A stretch of 26,067 bases of DNA from Clostridiaceae bacterium (GTDB taxonomy: Bacteria > Bacillota > Clostridia > Oscillospirales > Acutalibacteraceae). The notes below the pieces were generated by a model. That model saw only the letters and a list, made by a program, of their open reading frames with translations, was not told where the DNA came from and did not search any database. The stretch is taken from contig JAEDHZ010000003.1 in NCBI GenBank assembly GCA_016292705.1, forward strand, positions 1 to 26,067, written 5' to 3'. Below, in pieces: positions 22,782 through 26,067 of the stretch. Position 1 is the stretch's first letter, and the number at the start of each line of letters is the position of its first letter. The translations under genes were made by a program, and so were the position numbers.

Positions 22782-23792
22782 TCAAAGTCTTTTTCCGATC
22801 GAACCGAGAACATCTGATTCAAGATAGATTCCCGTTCCGTCAACAACACAGTCAAGCGGATTGTCCGCAATGTTGACAGGCATGCCTGTTTCATCGGCAA
22901 TAAGCTTGTCCAGTCCGCGCAAAAGTGCGCCGCCGCCCGTGAGCATGATGCCGTGATCAATGATGTCTGCCGCAAGCTCCGGCGGCGTTTTTTCAAGCGT
23001 TTCCCGGACGGCTTCAACAATCTGACCGACGCAATCCGAAAGCGATTCACGGATTTCCTCGCTTGTAACGGTAACATTCTTTGGAAGTCCGTCAACAAGG
23101 TTTCTGCCTTTGACTTCCATCTGACCTTCACCCTCATAAGCAGCTGCCGAACCGATTTTGATTTTGATATCCTCTGCGGTACGCTCCCCGATAAGGAGGT
23201 TATATTTTTTCTTGACATACTGAATAATTGCGCTGTCAAAACTGTCCCCGGCGGTTCTTACCGAACGGGAAGTGACAATGTCGCCGAGGGAGATTACCGC
23301 AACCTCTGCCGTTCCGCCTCCGATATCAACGACCATGCTGCCGATAGCCTGCGAAACGGGAAGTCCTGCGCCGATTGCAGCTGCCATCGGTTCTTCAATG
23401 AGGCTGACATACTTTGCGCCGGCCTCAATTGCAACATCATGAACATTTCTTCTTTCAACCTCGGTAACACCGGAGGGAATACAGATTACAACGCGCGCCT
23501 TTGCAAAAAAAGAGTTGCCCATAGCTTTCTGAATAAATTTGCGCAGCATTTCTGCGGTTACGTCAAAATCCGCAATAACGCCGTCCTTGAGCGGACGCAT
23601 GGCTGTTATCGAGCCGGGAGTGCGGCCGATCATTTCCTTGGCCTTGTTGCCGACGGCAACAACCTTGCCGGGTCTTGCGCTGACATTGACGGCAACAACG
23701 GACGGCTCCCTGATAACAATGCCCTTGCCCTTGACAAAGACAAGCGTGTTGGCCGTTCCGAGGTCGATTCCTATATCCTGTGAAAAAAGCAT
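22782..23792 (-). CDS. mreB: Rod shape-determining protein MreB (bacterial actin)
   Basis: Forms membrane-associated filaments that direct lateral wall synthesis. The start at 23792 is chosen because GGGAGGGAG lies 7-15 bases upstream and MLFSQDIGIDLGTANTLVFV is the usual MreB N-terminus; the frame is open 28 codons further but that region is promoter and leader. The 336 residues carry actin-fold phosphate-1 (IDLGTANT), phosphate-2 (VVDIGGGTAEVAVISLG) and adenosine (IMLTGGGALLRGLD) motifs, plus the RPGKVVAVGNKAKEMIGRTP stretch typical of the family. It is first gene of mreB-mreC-mreD-PBP2-minD and sits under a good sigma-A promoter. Confidence 0.97.
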   Translation of the reverse strand: MLFSQDIGIDLGTANTLVFVKGKGIVIREPSVVAVNVSARPGKVVAVGNKAKEMIGRTPGSITAMRPLKDGVIADFDVTAEMLRKFIQKAMGNSFFAKARVVICIPSGVTEVERRNVHDVAIEAGAKYVSLIEEPMAAAIGAGLPVSQAIGSMVVDIGGGTAEVAVISLGDIVTSRSVRTAGDSFDSAIIQYVKKKYNLLIGERTAEDIKIKIGSAAAYEGEGQMEVKGRNLVDGLPKNVTVTSEEIRESLSDCVGQIVEAVRETLEKTPPELAADIIDHGIMLTGGGALLRGLDKLIADETGMPVNIADNPLDCVVDGTGIYLESDVLGSIGKRL

Positions 23793-23864
23793 ATCGCTTC
23801 TCCCTCCCGATAAAATGTAAAATTGGCAGACAAAAATTGCAGTTATCAAAGTATGAGATATATC

Positions 23865-23893
23865 ATTATATAACAAAATAAGTCTATACTCAA
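23865..23893 (-). promoter_or_regulatory. Promoter of the mreB operon
   Basis: Minus-strand TTGAGT (23888-23893), 17-bp spacer, perfect TATAAT (23865-23870), giving a leader of about 65 bases. A second TATAAT lies about 60 bases further upstream without a good -35. Confidence 0.7.
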
Positions 23894-24265
23894 GTAAGTT
23901 TCGGAAAAATATTTCCTTATTATACGAATTTTTCTCGGTTATTCATTTTTGAAGTTGAGACCGACCGCGGCAAAAGTTTTCAAAAAGCGAGGTGTTTCGA
24001 CCCCAGCACTTTAAAGGGTTCTGAAAAATCAACGATATTATTTTGAAATAAATGTGTCAAAATAAGCCGTCTTACTGTTCCTTTTTTGTGAAAAATTATT
24101 GTTAATTTTGAAAGTGTAAATGATATTAAGGTAATTCTTTTTTCATTTTTCTTAACTTCAACAGAAAGGAAATTTTTCTAAAAAATTATTTCGGATATTG
24201 TGAATAAAGCAAGATGGTGTTTATTGTTAAAATTGCATAAACTTTCCGGAATTTTCTTTTTTCTA

Positions 24266-24294
24266 TTGCGCATTTAAAACGATGGTGGTATAAT
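24266..24294 (+). promoter_or_regulatory. Promoter of the secreted protease gene
   Basis: TTGCGC (24266-24271), 17-bp spacer, perfect TATAAT (24289-24294) preceded by TGG (extended -10). The transcript would start near 24301, with a leader of about 95 bases. Confidence 0.68.
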
Positions 24295-24394
24295 TATGTT
24301 AGAATGAAGAAACTATACTGTCAATTATTTGATATAGCTGATTGTATTAGAAAATTTGTTCTTATTCAATTATTTTCAAGGAGGAATTATTAAG

Positions 24395-25357
24395 ATGAAA
24401 AGAAAAATTGTTTCCTTAGCGCTCTGTTTAGTATTGTTGTCGAGTCTGCTTATTCCGGTATATGCCACCCCCGTTGAAGCTACAGAGACAGTAAGCGTTG
24501 GTGTGGCTGAAAAAGATCTTCAAACCAATGTAGTTAAAGAAAAAGTATATTCTAACGATGTTGACGAAACGCCGCAGGTAGAGGTCGTTGATTCCTGGAT
24601 TGATGAACCGGAGACGAACTTTAATTTGTCAACTAATATGTTGCCGGATATAAAGTTTGGCTTTGAAAATTTATATAGTATAATAGATTCCGATGGAAGA
24701 ACAAAGGTTTCTTCAACAAAAGTACATCCGTATTCTGCAATTGTTTATCTTGATATTATTTATGGTACTTCCGCCGTTGGAAGGGGAACAGGCTTTTTGA
24801 TTGATGATAACATTGTCGCCACTGCCGGTCATTGTCTTTATAGTGCAAAATATGGTTGGGCAACTTCAGTATCAGTAATGCCCGGAAAGAATGGTTTCGG
24901 TGTTTTTCATGATCCGTATGGTGTTGCTATGGCTAAGAGAATTGCAGTGAGCCATCAATGGCTTAATAGCTGTGATAGTAACTATGATTGGGGAGCCATT
25001 GAAATTAAATCAGGATTAATAGGCAATCCCGGAAAAATCAACATAGCAAGCCTTGATGATGAATATTCAACTATAAAGATAAGTGGTTATCCTAAGACCG
25101 TTGGAAGCAGTACAACATATGCTCAATATGAAATGAGTGGTACTATTAGTTTTTCCACGCCGAGCCGATATTATTATGAAATTGATACATCAATAGGACA
25201 GAGCGGTGCTCCGATATTGAATTCCAACAATATTGCGGTCGGTATTCATACAGACGGAGTTGGTGCTGGTCTTTACAACAACGGAATTAAGTTTACGCCT
25301 AATGTACTTTATTACCTAAATTTGTGCATATCTAATGGAGTTGGATATTACGAATAA
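24395..25357 (+). CDS. Secreted trypsin-fold serine protease (V8/glutamyl endopeptidase-like)
   Basis: The start at 24395 is chosen because AAGGAGG ends 10 bases before it and MKRKIVSLALCLVLLSSLL is a classic signal peptide, probably cut near VYA. The 320 residues have a likely propeptide (about 25-105) and then an S1-type protease domain. The full catalytic triad is present: H146 in TAGHC, D198 in SNYDWGAIEI and S270 in SIGQSGAPI. VHPYSAIVYL and VGRGTGFLIDDNIVATAGHC are typical of the V8-like group, and H285 in AVGIHTDG sits where glutamyl endopeptidases hold a substrate-binding His; Glu preference is only inferred. Codon use is visibly more AT-rich than in the mre or aminoacyl-tRNA synthetase genes. 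An Ig-like exported protein follows on the same strand. Confidence 0.87.
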   Translation: MKRKIVSLALCLVLLSSLLIPVYATPVEATETVSVGVAEKDLQTNVVKEKVYSNDVDETPQVEVVDSWIDEPETNFNLSTNMLPDIKFGFENLYSIIDSDGRTKVSSTKVHPYSAIVYLDIIYGTSAVGRGTGFLIDDNIVATAGHCLYSAKYGWATSVSVMPGKNGFGVFHDPYGVAMAKRIAVSHQWLNSCDSNYDWGAIEIKSGLIGNPGKINIASLDDEYSTIKISGYPKTVGSSTTYAQYEMSGTISFSTPSRYYYEIDTSIGQSGAPILNSNNIAVGIHTDGVGAGLYNNGIKFTPNVLYYLNLCISNGVGYYE

Positions 25358-25442
25358 CAATTAGCAGTTATATCTAAACAAGCTTTATGTATTAGTTTCT
25401 TCATTATGAATCTATATATTTTTAGTATGAGGAGGTTTATAT

Positions 25443-25859
25443 ATGTTTCTTAACAAAAAGCTTTTAACCCGCATCATAGCAATCATTCTCGGAATCATTG
25501 CAGTGTTTACGGGTGGAAATGTGAATAATGTTCATCTTGAAATCAAAGATGAAATCACGACCGAAACCGAGGTTATTGAAGTTGATATTTTTAACGGAAG
25601 CGGCAGAAGAATTGCAACAGGCGAAGAATTTGATATTGAAAAAAAAGTAGACGGAAAATGGGAAAGACTGCATTTTGTTGATAATTATTCTTATCCGGAA
25701 ATTGCATATATTATCGTAAACCTTCACACAATGTCATTCTATTTTGATGTTATCAAAGCATTTGGAAAACACCTTGATGAGGGTCAATACCGCTTTGTTA
25801 AGCCTGACCTTGAAAAATACCCTAACAATTCGGTTGAGTTCACCGTTAAGGCGGCGTGA
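25443..25859 (+). CDS. Small exported Ig-like (Big_14-type) protein
   Basis: The 138-residue protein starts with KK and a hydrophobic stretch (about residues 8-23, LTRIIAIILGIIAVFTGG) that is either a signal peptide or an anchor. The remainder looks like one beta-sandwich domain: VIEVDIFNGSGRRIATGEEF, then IEKKVDGKWERLHF and ending HLDEGQYRFVKPDL. The 'xxYGEEFxIEKKxDGKWxxL ... LxxGxYRxVK' pattern matches the bacterial Ig-like domain of the Big_14 type often found on small secreted clostridial proteins of unknown role. GAGGAGG precedes the ATG. It follows the protease gene by 85 bases on the same strand with no terminator between them, so co-transcription is plausible. A terminator lies 65 bases downstream. 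Confidence 0.7.
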   Translation: MFLNKKLLTRIIAIILGIIAVFTGGNVNNVHLEIKDEITTETEVIEVDIFNGSGRRIATGEEFDIEKKVDGKWERLHFVDNYSYPEIAYIIVNLHTMSFYFDVIKAFGKHLDEGQYRFVKPDLEKYPNNSVEFTVKAA

Positions 25860-25924
25860 TTGTTTCCGCCTAAAAACCGGTACGCTTGAATGTAAATTTG
25901 ATATGTGATTATATTTAGTTGAAA

Positions 25925-25957
25925 AGGGAACGCGGCTTTCATGTCGAGTTCCTTTTT
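25925..25957 (+). terminator. Terminator after the protease/Ig-like pair
   Basis: AGGGAAC (25925-25931) pairs with GTTCCT (25948-25953, one G-T), with an inner CG/CG pair, followed by TTTTT (25953-25957). Confidence 0.75.
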
Positions 25958-25959
25958 GC

Positions 25960-26067
25960 TTGCGGCAAGAAAAAATCGGCGGCGTTTTAGCTAAACTGCC
26001 GGGTATCAAAATAGTAAAGAATGTAAGAACAGCGAAATTCTAGTCAAACGAAAGCACGTGAGCGTTA
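25960..26067. other. Unassigned right end of window
   Basis: No gene is supported. One plus frame is open from about 25992 to the window edge (reading AGYQNSKECK, then NSEILVKRKH) but has no start codon or ribosome binding site. It could be the start of something outside the window or chance. Confidence 0.3.

Larger units (their letters stand above)
23793..24394. other. AT-rich divergent intergenic region (602 bases)
   Basis: This is the only gene-free stretch longer than 300 bases. It holds the mreB promoter and leader at its left end and the protease promoter and leader at its right. Between about 23900 and 24260 I see no coding frame with a ribosome binding site, no RNA gene and no long repeat; there is only a weak TTTTGA/TCAAAA dyad (24041-24062). 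Base composition is distinctly more AT-rich than the flanking mre genes. Confidence 0.6.

Noticed and set aside
23793..23876. Longer N-terminus (28 residues) for MreB
   Set aside because: It overlaps the promoter and ribosome binding site, and known MreB proteins begin at the MLFSQDIGIDLGTANT segment.
24356..24394. Longer N-terminus for the secreted protease
   Set aside because: The extra 13 residues precede a perfect AAGGAGG-ATG and a classic signal peptide, so the start at 24395 is better.
1..26067. CRISPR array, tRNA or rRNA gene, prophage or insertion sequence
   Set aside because: No regularly spaced repeats, no tRNA-like cloverleaf, no transposase, integrase or phage gene were recognised. 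The last 100 bases could border something mobile, but nothing there can be identified.

Overview
The window reads as a chromosomal segment of a low- to mid-GC Gram-positive anaerobe of the Clostridia, most like the Ruminococcaceae/Oscillospiraceae. This placement is inferred from several features seen together: a T-box leader on a hisS-aspS operon, an mreB-mreC-mreD-PBP2-minD cluster next to mgsA, a DUF4364 regulator, a CofE-like protein, strong AGGAGG-type ribosome binding sites, sigma-A type promoters and many short intrinsic terminators. Nearly all of the DNA is ordinary core chromosome. There is no CRISPR array, tRNA, rRNA or intact insertion sequence.

Layout. 1-980: 3' part of a PRPP synthetase gene (+), cut by the window edge, facing a CofE-like gene (-) across a pair of convergent terminators. 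2064-4464: a membrane-tethered XRE regulator (-) and a secreted four-repeat BIG2 protein (-). 4741-6995: serC-serA (+), overlapping by ATGA, behind a promoter and a compact leader hairpin. 7080-7805: a MerR/TipAS regulator (+) with a 19-bp-spacer promoter typical of MerR-controlled genes. 7917-8618: a HAD phosphatase of the YjjG type (-). 8883-11707: DUF4364 plus a membrane-anchored GH43-like protein (+). 11773-14305: an M23 peptidase and a secreted metallophosphoesterase (both -).

14461-17835: hisS-aspS (-) under a T-box whose specifier reads GAC (Asp) with an overlapping CAT (His). 17920-18321: mgsA (-) with its own promoter. 18517-23792: the cell-shape operon mreB-mreC-mreD-PBP2-minD (-). 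23793-24394: a 600-bp AT-rich gene-free stretch holding the two divergent promoters. 24395-25859: a secreted V8/trypsin-like serine protease and a small Ig-like (Big_14-type) exported protein (+), more AT-rich than the rest, ending in a terminator. The last ~110 bases hold nothing I can assign.

How the genes fit together. The mre/PBP2 operon builds the elongation machinery, and the MinD-like ATPase is attached to it without MinC or MinE in view. The M23 peptidase, BIG2 protein, metallophosphoesterase, GH43-like protein and V8-like protease form a scattered set of envelope or secreted proteins. serC-serA supplies serine from 3-phosphoglycerate, and hisS-aspS responds to tRNA charging.

The points most worth a second look are key-residue changes in otherwise clear family members (MgsA, SerA, the GH43-like protein), a MinD apparently lacking its membrane-targeting helix, the serC leader hairpin, the dual-codon T-box and the protease/Ig-like pair. 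I did not find an unmistakable new multi-gene system.
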